Positions 23,692-31,946 of a stretch of 64,000 nucleotides of DNA are shown one piece after another. Numbering within the stretch: position 1 is the stretch's first letter; each line of letters begins with the position of its first letter. The DNA comes from Nocardioides sp. Arc9.136 (GTDB taxonomy: Bacteria; Actinomycetota; Actinomycetes; Propionibacteriales; Nocardioidaceae): assembly GCF_030506255.1 (NCBI RefSeq), contig NZ_CP113431.1, positions 3,545,001 through 3,609,000 on the forward strand. Reading direction: 5' to 3'. The notes under the pieces are model-generated. The model saw only the letters and a program-made list of their open reading frames with translations, was not told where the DNA came from and did no database searches. The translations under genes were made by a program, and so were the position numbers.

Positions 23692-25824
23692 ATGGCGCGA
23701 GCGCTGCGCGGGGACATCCAGGGGCTGCGCGCGGTCGCGGTCCTGGTCGTCGTCGCGAGCCACGCGGGCGTGCCGTGGCTGCCGGGCGGCTTCGTCGGGG
23801 TCGACGTCTTCTTCGTGATCTCCGGCTTCCTCATCGCCGGCCTGCTCTACCGCGAGGTCGACCGCGACGGCCGGTTCTCGCTCCTCGGCTTCTGGTCCCG
23901 TCGCGCCCGCCGGATCCTGCCGGCCGCCACGGTGGTCACGGTCGTGACGGTCCTGACCGCGCTGGCCTGGTACAGCCTGATCGACGCGCGCCAGGTCGTC
24001 GAGGACGCCGGCTGGGCGACCCTGTTCGCGGCCAACCTCCACTTCGCGCGGCAGGACGTCGACTACTTCGCCTCCGACCTCGGCGTCTCGCCGCTGCAGC
24101 ACTACTGGTCGCTCGCGGTCGAGGAGCAGTTCTACGTCGTGTGGCCGCTGCTCCTGCTGGCCTGCCTCGCCTCCGCCCGGTTCGGGCGCCGGAGCCGCAC
24201 CCGGCCGGGCAGACCGACGGGCAGACCGACGGGCAGCCCGACCGGCGGGCTGCCGCGCGGCGCCGTGCTGGGCGTGCTGCTGGCGGTGACCACGGCGTCG
24301 TTCGCCTGGTCGGTCGTGCAGACGGCCGACCAGCCGACGGCGGCGTACTTCTCCACCCTCACCCGCGCCTGGGAGCTCGGGCTCGGAGCGCTGGTCGCGC
24401 TGCTGCCCGCCGCCGCGACCCGGCGGCTCGGCCAGCGCTCCGCCACGGTGCTCGCCGTCGCCGGCCTGGCGATGGTGGCGACCGCCTGCGTCGTGCTCAC
24501 CGAGGCCACCCCGTTCCCCGGGCACGCCGCCGCGCTCCCCGTCGTCGGCACCGCGCTCGTCCTGCTCGCCGGCGCCGGCGCGGCCCGCCCGCTGACCGAT
24601 ACCGTGCTCGCGTGGCGACCGGTGCGCGTGGTCGGTGACTGGTCCTACTCGCTCTACCTCTGGCACTGGCCGGCACTCGTCCTGCCCGCGGGGCTGCTCG
24701 GCCGCGGGCTCGAGCCGTGGGAGGCCGCGGCGGCGGTCGCGGCGACGTTCGTGCTGGCCGGCGTGACGTACGCCGCCGTCGAGCTGCCCTTCCGCGAGGG
24801 CCGCCCCGCCCTCGCGCTGCGCGTGCCGCGGGCGCTCGTGCTCTACCCGGTCAGCCTGGCGCTCGTCGCCGCGACCTGCGGGGTGTCCTGGTGGTGGACC
24901 GGCGAGCGGGCCGGGTCCGGCGACAACCCCGCGATCACCGCCGAGGGGACCACCCACCCCGACGACCCGGACGGCACCGTCGCCCTGGTCCGGGCGTCCG
25001 TGGACGCGGCGCGGGAGCGCCGCGCCGTCCCCAGCGACCTCTCCCCCGACCTGCTCGACCTGCGCGAGTCGATCGCCGACGTCGGTCCCTGCGACTACAG
25101 CGCCGGGGTGCGCAGGCTCTGCCCCCGCGGCGACACCTCCGCCGACCGCACCGTCGTGGTCATCGGCGACTCCCACGCCCGCGCGTGGATCCCGGCGGTC
25201 GACCGGATCGCGGAGGACGGCGGCTGGACGGCGTACTACCTCGTGATGTCGCAGTGCACCGCCGCCCACGTGGTCGTGGCGCCGATCGACGAGGACCGCC
25301 CGTTCACCGAGTGCACCGACTTCCACGACTGGGTCGGCGAGCAGGTGGCGGAGCTCCGGCCCGACCTGGTGGTCGTGACGTCCTCGCCCCCGGTCAACGG
25401 CGTCTACGACGGCGACGACCGCGTCGAGGCACTCGACCGGGTCGCCCCGGTGCTCGCCGACGGGTACGACGACCTCTTCGCCGACCTGCGGCTGGCGGCG
25501 GACCGGGTCGTGCTCCTGCGCGACGTGCCCAAGTCGTCGTACGACCCCGGGACCTGCCTGACCACCGGCTCCCCCAGCCTCGGCGACTGCACCTTCGAGC
25601 CGGTCGAGCGCTCGCGCCGGCTCGCCGACGTCGCGGTGACCTCGGCCCGGGTGGCCGGCGCCGAGGTCGTCGACCCCACCCCCTGGCTGTGCTACCAGGA
25701 CCTCTGCCCGGTGGTGATCGGCGGGACGCTGTCCTACCGCGACACCGACCACCTGACCACCGAGTACGCCGCCTCGCTCGCCGGCCCCCTCGGGCGGGCG
25801 CTGCACATGGTCGACCAGCCGTGA
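23692..25824 (+). CDS. Membrane O-acyltransferase with C-terminal SGNH domain (OafA/YrhL-like)
   Basis: A 710-aa protein. The acyltransferase-3 domain (about residues 1-370) opens with GDIQGLRAVAVLVVVASHAG, then GGFVGVDVFFVISGFLI and RRARRILPA, and has about ten membrane helices. The extracytoplasmic C-terminal SGNH hydrolase-like domain has block I VVVIGDSHARAW near residue 492 and block V YRDTDHLTTEYA. Such proteins acetylate surface polysaccharides or peptidoglycan. A loop near residue 170 contains a short in-frame tandem repeat (GRPTGRPTGSPTGG) encoded by near-identical 12-nt units, which may vary between strains. It is monocistronic, divergent from npdG; a TACCCT box at about 23658 may be its -10. 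Confidence 0.93.
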   Translation: MARALRGDIQGLRAVAVLVVVASHAGVPWLPGGFVGVDVFFVISGFLIAGLLYREVDRDGRFSLLGFWSRRARRILPAATVVTVVTVLTALAWYSLIDARQVVEDAGWATLFAANLHFARQDVDYFASDLGVSPLQHYWSLAVEEQFYVVWPLLLLACLASARFGRRSRTRPGRPTGRPTGSPTGGLPRGAVLGVLLAVTTASFAWSVVQTADQPTAAYFSTLTRAWELGLGALVALLPAAATRRLGQRSATVLAVAGLAMVATACVVLTEATPFPGHAAALPVVGTALVLLAGAGAARPLTDTVLAWRPVRVVGDWSYSLYLWHWPALVLPAGLLGRGLEPWEAAAAVAATFVLAGVTYAAVELPFREGRPALALRVPRALVLYPVSLALVAATCGVSWWWTGERAGSGDNPAITAEGTTHPDDPDGTVALVRASVDAARERRAVPSDLSPDLLDLRESIADVGPCDYSAGVRRLCPRGDTSADRTVVVIGDSHARAWIPAVDRIAEDGGWTAYYLVMSQCTAAHVVVAPIDEDRPFTECTDFHDWVGEQVAELRPDLVVVTSSPPVNGVYDGDDRVEALDRVAPVLADGYDDLFADLRLAADRVVLLRDVPKSSYDPGTCLTTGSPSLGDCTFEPVERSRRLADVAVTSARVAGAEVVDPTPWLCYQDLCPVVIGGTLSYRDTDHLTTEYAASLAGPLGRALHMVDQP

Positions 25825-25835
25825 GCACCCCCACC

Positions 25836-25865
25836 TTGTGACGGTGACAGTGCCGGTGTCAGGGT
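25836..25865 (+). promoter_or_regulatory. Promoter of the LLM oxidoreductase with a palindromic operator
   Basis: TTGTGA (25836-25841) and CAGGGT (25860-25865) are separated by 18 nt, and the ATG at 25873 follows 7 nt later. Inside the spacer sits TGACAGTGCCGGTGTCA (25845-25861). It matches at 15 of 17 positions the perfect palindrome at 27708-27724 next to merR. An operator between -35 and -10 is typical of MerR-family control. Confidence 0.55.
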
Positions 25866-25872
25866 GAGCGGC

Positions 25873-26910
25873 ATGAAGCTCTCGATGCCGCTGATGTACG
25901 ACGGGAACCCGCGCCAGGCCGCCGACCAGGTCGTCGCCCTCGAGAAGGCCGGCCTCGACACGGTGTGGGTGGCCGAGGCGTACGGCTTCGACTCCCCCAC
26001 GCTGATGGGCTACCTCGCCGCGAAGACCGAGACCCTCGAGATCGGCGCCGCGATCCTCAACGTCTTCTCGCGCACCCCCGGCGCCCTGCTGCAGACCGCC
26101 GCGGGCCTCGACAACGTCTCGGGAGGCCGGGCGGTCATCGGCCTCGGCGCCTCCGGCCCGCAGGTGATCGAGGGCTTCCACGGCCTGCCGTATGACAAGC
26201 CGCTGGGGCGCACCCGCGAGGTCATCAAGATCCTGCGCCAGGGCCTGCGCCGCGAGCCGCTCCAGCACGACGGCAAGATCTTCACCCTGCCGCTGCCGGC
26301 CGACCAGGGGCTCGGCCTCGGCAAGCCGCTGAAGCTGCTCACCCGGCCCGAGCGCCCCGCGGTGCCGCTGTGGGTCGCCTCGCTCGGTGACGCCAACGTG
26401 GCGATGACCGCAGAGATCGCGGACGGCTGGATCCCCCACCTGTTCCTGCCCGAGAAGGCCCAGGACGTCTGGGGCGAGGCGCTGGCGAAGGGCGCCGCGA
26501 AGCGCTCGGCCGACCTGGCCCCGCTCGAGGTCACCGCCGGCGGCATGGTCGCCATCGGCGAGGGCGAGGACACCAAGGCCCTGCTCGACTTCGCCCGCCC
26601 GCTCTACGCGCTCTACGTCGGCGGCATGGGCGCCCGCGGCAAGAACTTCTACAACGACCTCGCCCGCCAGTACGGCTACGAGGAGGAGGCCGAGAAGATC
26701 CAGGACCTCTACCTCGACGGCAAGAAGAAGGAGGCCGAGGCGCTCGTGCCGCTGGAGTGGCTCGAGGCCGGCAACCTGGTCGGACCGGAGTCCTACGTCA
26801 AGGAGCGGATCGCCGCCTTCCGCGACGCGGGCGTCACGAACCTGCAGCTGACCCCCGCCAGCGCCGACCCCGCCGCCACCATCGCCCAGGTGAAGGAGTG
26901 GGTCTCCTGA
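25873..26910 (+). CDS. LLM-class F420-dependent oxidoreductase
   Basis: A 345-aa luciferase-like TIM-barrel enzyme that uses F420 (or flavin). The N-terminus MKLSMPLMYDGNPRQAADQV, GLDTVWVAEAYGFDSPTLMG, LEIGAAILNVFSRTPGALLQ and VIGLGASGPQVIEGFHG are typical of the actinobacterial F420 subgroup (TIGR03559-like). The ATG at 25873 is preferred over GTG 25864 because a CAGGGT -10 lies 7 nt before it. Downstream are a MerR regulator on the other strand and an acyl-CoA dehydrogenase, and a shared palindrome links their promoters. It may oxidise an acyl or alcohol intermediate, but the substrate is unknown. Confidence 0.9.
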   Translation: MKLSMPLMYDGNPRQAADQVVALEKAGLDTVWVAEAYGFDSPTLMGYLAAKTETLEIGAAILNVFSRTPGALLQTAAGLDNVSGGRAVIGLGASGPQVIEGFHGLPYDKPLGRTREVIKILRQGLRREPLQHDGKIFTLPLPADQGLGLGKPLKLLTRPERPAVPLWVASLGDANVAMTAEIADGWIPHLFLPEKAQDVWGEALAKGAAKRSADLAPLEVTAGGMVAIGEGEDTKALLDFARPLYALYVGGMGARGKNFYNDLARQYGYEEEAEKIQDLYLDGKKKEAEALVPLEWLEAGNLVGPESYVKERIAAFRDAGVTNLQLTPASADPAATIAQVKEWVS

Positions 26911-26976
26911 CCTGCTGCTGACCTGCGACTGACCGTCCCTGCGCCGCGCCGCGCGGGGTCGGGCCGGCCCGGCCGG

Positions 26977-27684
26977 TCAGTCCCGGGCGAGCGAGCGCGC
27001 GATGACGGCGTTCGCGGCGCGCTGGAAGCCGGTGACGACCGCCTCGAGGGTGAGCCGGCGCAGCCGGGAGACGGTCTGCTCGAGCCGCTCGGCGTCCTCG
27101 GCCGAGTGCGCCTCGCGCCGGTAGGGGCGCAGCACCTGCTCGCGCAGGATGTCGGTGAGCTCCTCGGCGAGCGCCTCCATGTGCCGGCGGATCGCCTCGC
27201 TCGCGGCCTCCATGCTGCCCGGCGGGATGTCGACGTCGAGCAGCTCGACCCCGACCGGCAGGTTCGGCATGGCGACGTACCTCGTGCCGTCGCGCTCCAG
27301 CGAGCCGAGCGTCTCGAGCGTCTCCAGGTCGCGGTCGGAGAGCCGCCGGCCGGCGAGCTCCTCGAGCTGGCCCCGGGTCAGCCGCTCCTGGGGCTGGGAG
27401 GACCACGAGGTGAGCATCGCGCGCTGGAGGGCGAGGTCCTCGACGGTGGCGTGCTCCGGCAGCCCGGCCAGCACCCGCTCGATCGCCTGCAGGGTGAAGC
27501 CGTGGTCCTGCAGCGCCCGGACCAGCTCCAGCCGCGCGCGGTGCTCGGGGCCGTAGTACGCCACGCGGCCGCGCCGCTCCGGCGGCGGCAGCAGGCCCAG
27601 GCTGGCGTAGTAGCGCGTCGTGCGCACGGTCAGCCCCACGGCGGCCGCGAGCTCGTCGACGGTCAGGGAAGCGGTGCTGGCCAT
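26977..27684 (-). CDS. MerR-family transcriptional regulator
   Basis: A 235-aa regulator. The N-terminal winged helix (about residues 5-75) reads LTVDELAAAVGLTVRTTRYYASLGLLPPP, then VAYYGPEHRARLELVRALQDHGFTLQAIERVLAG. The rest is a helical effector/dimerisation region of about 150 residues without clustered cysteines, so a metal or redox sensor is unlikely; a lipid or CoA-ester effector fits the neighbourhood. The ATG at 27684 is 7 nt downstream of a TAGAGT box on the minus strand, indicating a leaderless mRNA. It is divergent from the acyl-CoA dehydrogenase gene, and palindromic repeats at 27708-27743 lie between them. Confidence 0.92.
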   Translation of the reverse strand: MASTASLTVDELAAAVGLTVRTTRYYASLGLLPPPERRGRVAYYGPEHRARLELVRALQDHGFTLQAIERVLAGLPEHATVEDLALQRAMLTSWSSQPQERLTRGQLEELAGRRLSDRDLETLETLGSLERDGTRYVAMPNLPVGVELLDVDIPPGSMEAASEAIRRHMEALAEELTDILREQVLRPYRREAHSAEDAERLEQTVSRLRRLTLEAVVTGFQRAANAVIARSLARD

Positions 27685-27707
27685 GGCGTGGACTCTATCT
27701 TGATCGA

Positions 27708-27743
27708 TGACAGTTCCGCTGTCACAGTTGCGCTGACACTGTG
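27708..27743. promoter_or_regulatory. Operator cluster between merR and the acyl-CoA dehydrogenase gene
   Basis: A perfect palindrome TGACAG-TTCCG-CTGTCA (27708-27724) is followed by a second dyad CACAGT...ACTGTG (27723-27743). Read as direct repeats, ACAGTTCCGCTGTCA (27710) and ACAGTTGCGCTGACA (27724) match at 13 of 15 positions with a 14-nt period. A related palindrome lies at 25845-25861. Binding by the adjacent MerR protein is inferred. Confidence 0.6.
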
Positions 27744-27782
27744 CTGCGACCCCCGTCCGGGGTCGACCCACCTGGAGGAACC

Positions 27783-28931
27783 ATGCCGGAGCGACCGTCG
27801 ATCTACGAGCAGGAGCACGAGGACTTCCGCACGAGCGTGCGCGCCTTCCTCGAGAAGGAGGTCGTCCCCTTCCACGACCAGTGGGAGAAGGACGGGCAGG
27901 TCAGCCGCGAGGTGTGGACCAAGGCCGGCGACGCGGGCCTGCTCTGCTTCGACGTCGCGGAGGAGTACGGCGGGCCGGGCATCAAGGACTTCCGCTACAA
28001 CGCCGTCGTGGCCGAGGAGATCTCCAAGGTCGGCGCGAGCGGGCTGGGCTTCCCCGTCCACACCGACATCATCGTCCCCTACATCAGCCAGCTGGGCACC
28101 GACGAGCAGAAGCGCCGGTGGCTGCCGGGCCTGGTCAGCGGCGAGCTGATCTCCTCGATCGCGATGACCGAGCCGGGCGCGGGCTCGGACCTGCAGGGCA
28201 TCCGGACGAGCGCGGTCGACAAGGGCGACCACTACGTGCTGAACGGCTCGAAGACCTTCATCAGCAACGGGATCATGAGCGACGTCGTCATCGTCGTCGC
28301 GCGCACCAACCCCGACGCCGGCCACCAGGGCATCAGCCTGCTCGTCGTCGAGCGCGGCATGGAGGGCTTCGAGCGCGGCCGGAACCTGGACAAGATGGGC
28401 ATGAAGGCCCAGGACACCGCCGAGCTGTTCTTCGACAACGTCGTGGTGCCCAAGGAGAACCTCCTCGGCGAGGAGGGCGCCGGCTTCATCTCGCTGATGG
28501 TGAACCTGCCCCAGGAGCGGGTCTCGATCGCCGCGATCGCGGTCGCGGCGTGCGAGCACGTGCTCGACCTCTGCCTGAGGTACGCCAAGGAGCGCGAGGC
28601 GTTCGGCAAGCCGATCGGCAAGTTCCAGCACAACCGGTTCCTGCTGGCCGAGATGGCCACCGAGGTCCACATCGCGCGACTGTTCGTCAACGACTGCATC
28701 CTCAAGCTCAACGAGGACAAGGTCGACACCTCGCTGGCCTCGATGGCCAAGTGGTGGACCACCGAGCTGCAGAAGAAGCTCGTCGACCAGGGCGTCCAGC
28801 TCCACGGCGGCTACGGCTACATGAGCGAGTACCCCATCTCCAAGGCCTACGTCGACAGCCGGATCCAGACGATCTACGGCGGCACGACCGAGATCCAGAA
28901 GGAGATCATCGGCCGCAGCCTGGGCATCTGA
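27783..28931 (+). CDS. Acyl-CoA dehydrogenase family protein
   Basis: A 382-aa FAD enzyme that introduces a trans-2,3 double bond into acyl-CoA (beta-oxidation or amino-acid/sterol side-chain catabolism). Family signatures are visible: AMTEPGAGSDLQGI (FAD-binding), then YVLNGSKTFISNG, and near the C-terminus QLHGGYGYMSEYPISKAYVDSRIQ followed by IYGGTTEIQKEII. The usual catalytic glutamate position is not certain by eye. The ATG at 27783 follows GGAGGAA closely. It is divergent from merR and followed by a 12-bp hairpin (28968-28994) that probably ends transcription. Confidence 0.95.
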   Translation: MPERPSIYEQEHEDFRTSVRAFLEKEVVPFHDQWEKDGQVSREVWTKAGDAGLLCFDVAEEYGGPGIKDFRYNAVVAEEISKVGASGLGFPVHTDIIVPYISQLGTDEQKRRWLPGLVSGELISSIAMTEPGAGSDLQGIRTSAVDKGDHYVLNGSKTFISNGIMSDVVIVVARTNPDAGHQGISLLVVERGMEGFERGRNLDKMGMKAQDTAELFFDNVVVPKENLLGEEGAGFISLMVNLPQERVSIAAIAVAACEHVLDLCLRYAKEREAFGKPIGKFQHNRFLLAEMATEVHIARLFVNDCILKLNEDKVDTSLASMAKWWTTELQKKLVDQGVQLHGGYGYMSEYPISKAYVDSRIQTIYGGTTEIQKEIIGRSLGI

Positions 28932-28967
28932 GCCCCAGGTCACACCGCTGCCCGCACCGGCGGGACC

Positions 28968-28994
28968 GCCGCCCGGCCGCACCGGCCGGGCGGC
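28968..28994. terminator. GC-rich terminator hairpin
   Basis: A perfect 12-bp stem GCCGCCCGGCCG / CGGCCGGGCGGC with loop CAC lies 37 nt after the acyl-CoA dehydrogenase stop. It ends 1 nt before the TAGCGT -10 of the next gene, so terminator and promoter are interleaved. Confidence 0.7.
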
Positions 28995-29007
28995 GTAGCG
29001 TGCAGCG

Positions 29008-29655
29008 GTGAGCAGCGAGGTCGTGACAGCAGTCCGGTACGACACCCCCGGGCTCGTCCGCACCCTCGACGTCGGCGCGAAGGCGCTGCTCGTCCTCATG
29101 CTCGGCCTCGCCCTGGCCTACCCCGACAGCAGCGGCCTGGAGGGCAAGGGCGCCGGCGCCCGCGCGGTGGGCTACCCGCTGCTGGCCTTCGCGATCCCGG
29201 CCGTGTGGTGGTGGCACTGGCGCGAGCGGGCGTCGTTCCCGTGGCTGGCCGACCTGCTGGTCACCCTCACCTGCTTCAGCGACACCCTCGGCAACCGGAT
29301 GGACCTCTACGACACCGTCGTGTGGTTCGACGACTTCATGCACTTCGCCAACCTCGCCATGCTCACCGCCGCGGTGCTGCTGCTGACGATGCACCGCAGC
29401 TCCTCGCTCGGCGCGGCCCTCGAGCGGTCGTTGGCCTTCGGCGCCACCGCCGCGGTGGCCTGGGAGCTGGCGGAGTACGCCGCGTTCCTCAGCCGGCACT
29501 CCGAGCGCGCGCACGCCTACGCCGACACCCTCGGCGACCTGACCCTCGGGATCCTCGGCTCGCTCCTCGCCGCCGTCGTCGTGCACCGCGCGTGGGCGGC
29601 CGGCCACCTGCGCTCGACCGCGCCGCAGCTCGAGCGGGAGCCCGCCGCCGCCTAG
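29008..29655 (+). CDS. DUF2238-like integral membrane protein
   Basis: A 215-aa protein with about six hydrophobic helices. Conserved-looking polar motifs between helices (CFSDTLGNRMDLYD, FDDFMHFANLAM, AWELAEYAAF, YADTLGDLTLGILGS) match the DUF2238/YjdF-type membrane family, where acidic and histidine residues may bind a metal. Function is unknown. The GTG at 29008 lies 6 nt after a TAGCGT box (28996-29001), so it is probably leaderless. It is separate from the MMPL gene downstream, which has its own ribosome site. Confidence 0.75.
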   Translation: MSSEVVTAVRYDTPGLVRTLDVGAKALLVLMLGLALAYPDSSGLEGKGAGARAVGYPLLAFAIPAVWWWHWRERASFPWLADLLVTLTCFSDTLGNRMDLYDTVVWFDDFMHFANLAMLTAAVLLLTMHRSSSLGAALERSLAFGATAAVAWELAEYAAFLSRHSERAHAYADTLGDLTLGILGSLLAAVVVHRAWAAGHLRSTAPQLEREPAAA

Positions 29656-29755
29656 CCCGGGCGAGGGGCACGCCCACCGCCCCAGGAAAGGCGATGACTC
29701 CGCGGGTAAAACGCGGTCTCCTCGGTAGGAGCATCCACCGCCGAGGGAGACCACC

Positions 29756-31882
29756 ATGCACCTGCAGCTCGCCGGACGGCTCACGGGCCGCGTGACCAAG
29801 TGGCTGGTGGTGCTGGCGTGGGTCGCGGCGTTCGCCGTGTGCGGCAGCCTCTCCGCGAAGCTCGTCGACGTCCAGGACAACGAGGCCTCCTCGTGGCTGC
29901 CCGGCGACGCGGAGTCGACCCGGGTGTCCGAGGAGCTGGCCGGCACGGTCGACCCCAACGACATCCCGACCCTGGTCGTCTACCAGCGCGACGGCGGCCT
30001 GAGCGAGGACGACCTCGCCGCCATCGAGGAGCAGGCCCAGGAGATGGCGTCGGTCGAGGGCGTCACCGGGGAGGTGGTCGACCCGCGGACGGCCGCCGCC
30101 GCGGGCCTCGGCGGGCTGTCGGAGGACGGCGAGGTCGCGGTCACCACGGTCGTCCTCAACTTCGGCGCCGACGGCTGGAACGCCATCCCCGACGCCGCGG
30201 AGGACCTCCGGGAGATCGCGACGCTCGACGGGGCCACGGTGCACCTCGCCGGGTACGGCGGCCAGGCGGCGGACTCCGCCGAGGCCTTCGAGGGCATCGA
30301 CACGAACCTGATCCTCATCACCTTCGCCGTGGTGATCGTGATCCTGCTGCTCACCTACCGCAGCCCGGTGCTGTGGGTGCTGCCGATCCTCAGCGCGGCC
30401 GTGGCCTACACCGTCTCCGGCGGCGTGGTGTACCTGCTGGCCAAGCACGCCGGCCTGACCGTCAACGGCCAGAGCCAGGCGATCCTGGGCATCCTCGTCA
30501 TCGGCGCCGGCACCGACTACGCGCTCCTGCTGGTGGCCCGCTACCGGGAGGAGCTGCGCCGGCACGAGGACCGCCACGCCGCGATGGCCTTCGCGCTGCA
30601 CCGGGCCGCCCCGGCGATCTTCGCCAGCGCGGCGACCGTCGTGGTCGGGATGCTCTGCCTGGTCTTCGCCGACCTCAACTCCACGGCCGGCCTCGGACCG
30701 GTGCTGGCCATTGGGGTGGGCATCACCTTCCTCGTCATGGTGACCCTGCTGCCCGCCCTCCTCGTGATCGCCGGGCGCTGGGTGTTCTGGCCGAAGCGGC
30801 CGCACTTCGGGTCGCGGGAGCCGAACACGACCGGGTGGTGGGCCCGCGTCGGGCGGGCCATCGAGCCGCGGCCGCGGCGGGTGTGGGTGGTCACCGCCGG
30901 GGTGCTCGCGGTGGCCTGCCTCGGCCTGCTCCGGCTCGACGCCTCCGGGCTCTCGACCGAGGACACCTACACCCAGGAGTTCGGCTCCATCAAGGGCCAG
31001 AAGGTGCTGGTCGAGCACGGCCTCGTCGACAGCTCCAACACCGCACAGGTGGTCACGGACACCGCTGCGGCCGACGCCGTGGTGTCCGCGATGCAGGGCG
31101 TCGAGGGCCTCGGCGAGCCGGGCGAGGTCCGGCCCGTCTCGGAGACCCGCTCCTACGTCGAGGCGACCATCGACCACGACATCTCCTCGAGCCCGGCCTT
31201 CGACGTCGTCGAGGCGACCCGCGCGGCCGTCCACGACATCGACGGGGCCGACGCGCTCGTCGGGGGAGGGTCGGCGTTCTACCTCGACACCAAGGTGGCC
31301 AGCAACCGCGACAACAAGGTGATCATCCCGATCGTCCTGCTGGTGGTGTTCCTCATCCTCGTCGGCCTGCTCCGCGCGCTCGTGGCACCTCTCCTGCTGA
31401 TGGCCACCGTCGTGCTCTCCTTCGGTGCCGCCCTCGGCATCTCCACGCTGCTCTTCGAGTTCGTCTTCGGCTTCGCCGGCGCCGACCCGGGGTTCCCGTT
31501 GTTCGCCTTCGTCTTCCTGGTGGCTCTGGGGATCGACTACAACATCTTCCTCATGACGCGCGTCCGGGAGGAGAGCGCGCTCCACGGCACCCGGCGCGGG
31601 TCCCTCATCGCGCTCAGCTCGACCGGCGGCGTCATCACCTCGGCGGGGCTGGTCCTCGCCGCGACGTTCCTCGTCCTGGGCACCATCCCGTTCGTGTTCC
31701 TCGCCGAGCTCGGCGTCGCCGTGGCGCTCGGCGTGCTGCTCGACACGATGGTCGTGCGCTCAGTGCTGGTCACCGCGCTCAACCTCGACCTCGGCGACCG
31801 GATCTGGTGGCCCGGCCGGCTCCACCACGGCCCGCCCGAGGAGCGGCCGGTGCCGACGGAGCAGGAGCCGGCCCGCGTGTGA
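29756..31882 (+). CDS. MMPL-family (RND) transporter
   Basis: A 708-aa transporter with the two-fold RND layout: helix 1, a periplasmic-side domain of about 140 residues, helices 2-6, then the same again. The transport motifs are visible in each half: [18 protein letters not shown] near residue 250 and [17 protein letters not shown] near residue 595. Actinobacterial MMPL proteins export lipids, siderophores or drugs, or import haem; the substrate here is unknown. The ATG at 29756 is preceded by GAGGGAG. No TetR gene is adjacent. The C-terminal tail is short and proline-rich. Confidence 0.93.
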   Translation: MHLQLAGRLTGRVTKWLVVLAWVAAFAVCGSLSAKLVDVQDNEASSWLPGDAESTRVSEELAGTVDPNDIPTLVVYQRDGGLSEDDLAAIEEQAQEMASVEGVTGEVVDPRTAAAAGLGGLSEDGEVAVTTVVLNFGADGWNAIPDAAEDLREIATLDGATVHLAGYGGQAADSAEAFEGIDTNLILITFAVVIVILLLTYRSPVLWVLPILSAAVAYTVSGGVVYLLAKHAGLTVNGQSQAILGILVIGAGTDYALLLVARYREELRRHEDRHAAMAFALHRAAPAIFASAATVVVGMLCLVFADLNSTAGLGPVLAIGVGITFLVMVTLLPALLVIAGRWVFWPKRPHFGSREPNTTGWWARVGRAIEPRPRRVWVVTAGVLAVACLGLLRLDASGLSTEDTYTQEFGSIKGQKVLVEHGLVDSSNTAQVVTDTAAADAVVSAMQGVEGLGEPGEVRPVSETRSYVEATIDHDISSSPAFDVVEATRAAVHDIDGADALVGGGSAFYLDTKVASNRDNKVIIPIVLLVVFLILVGLLRALVAPLLLMATVVLSFGAALGISTLLFEFVFGFAGADPGFPLFAFVFLVALGIDYNIFLMTRVREESALHGTRRGSLIALSSTGGVITSAGLVLAATFLVLGTIPFVFLAELGVAVALGVLLDTMVVRSVLVTALNLDLGDRIWWPGRLHHGPPEERPVPTEQEPARV

Positions 31883-31946
31883 GCCGCCCGACCGGCCAGT
31901 GGCCCGGCGGCCACGGCCCGTCGTGGGCGCGACTAGCCTGATGACG

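Noticed and set aside
24205..24250. Tandem GACGGGCAGACC units
   Set aside because: They are in-frame codons of a GRPT loop in the acyltransferase; noted there as a possible variable loop, not a mobile repeat.
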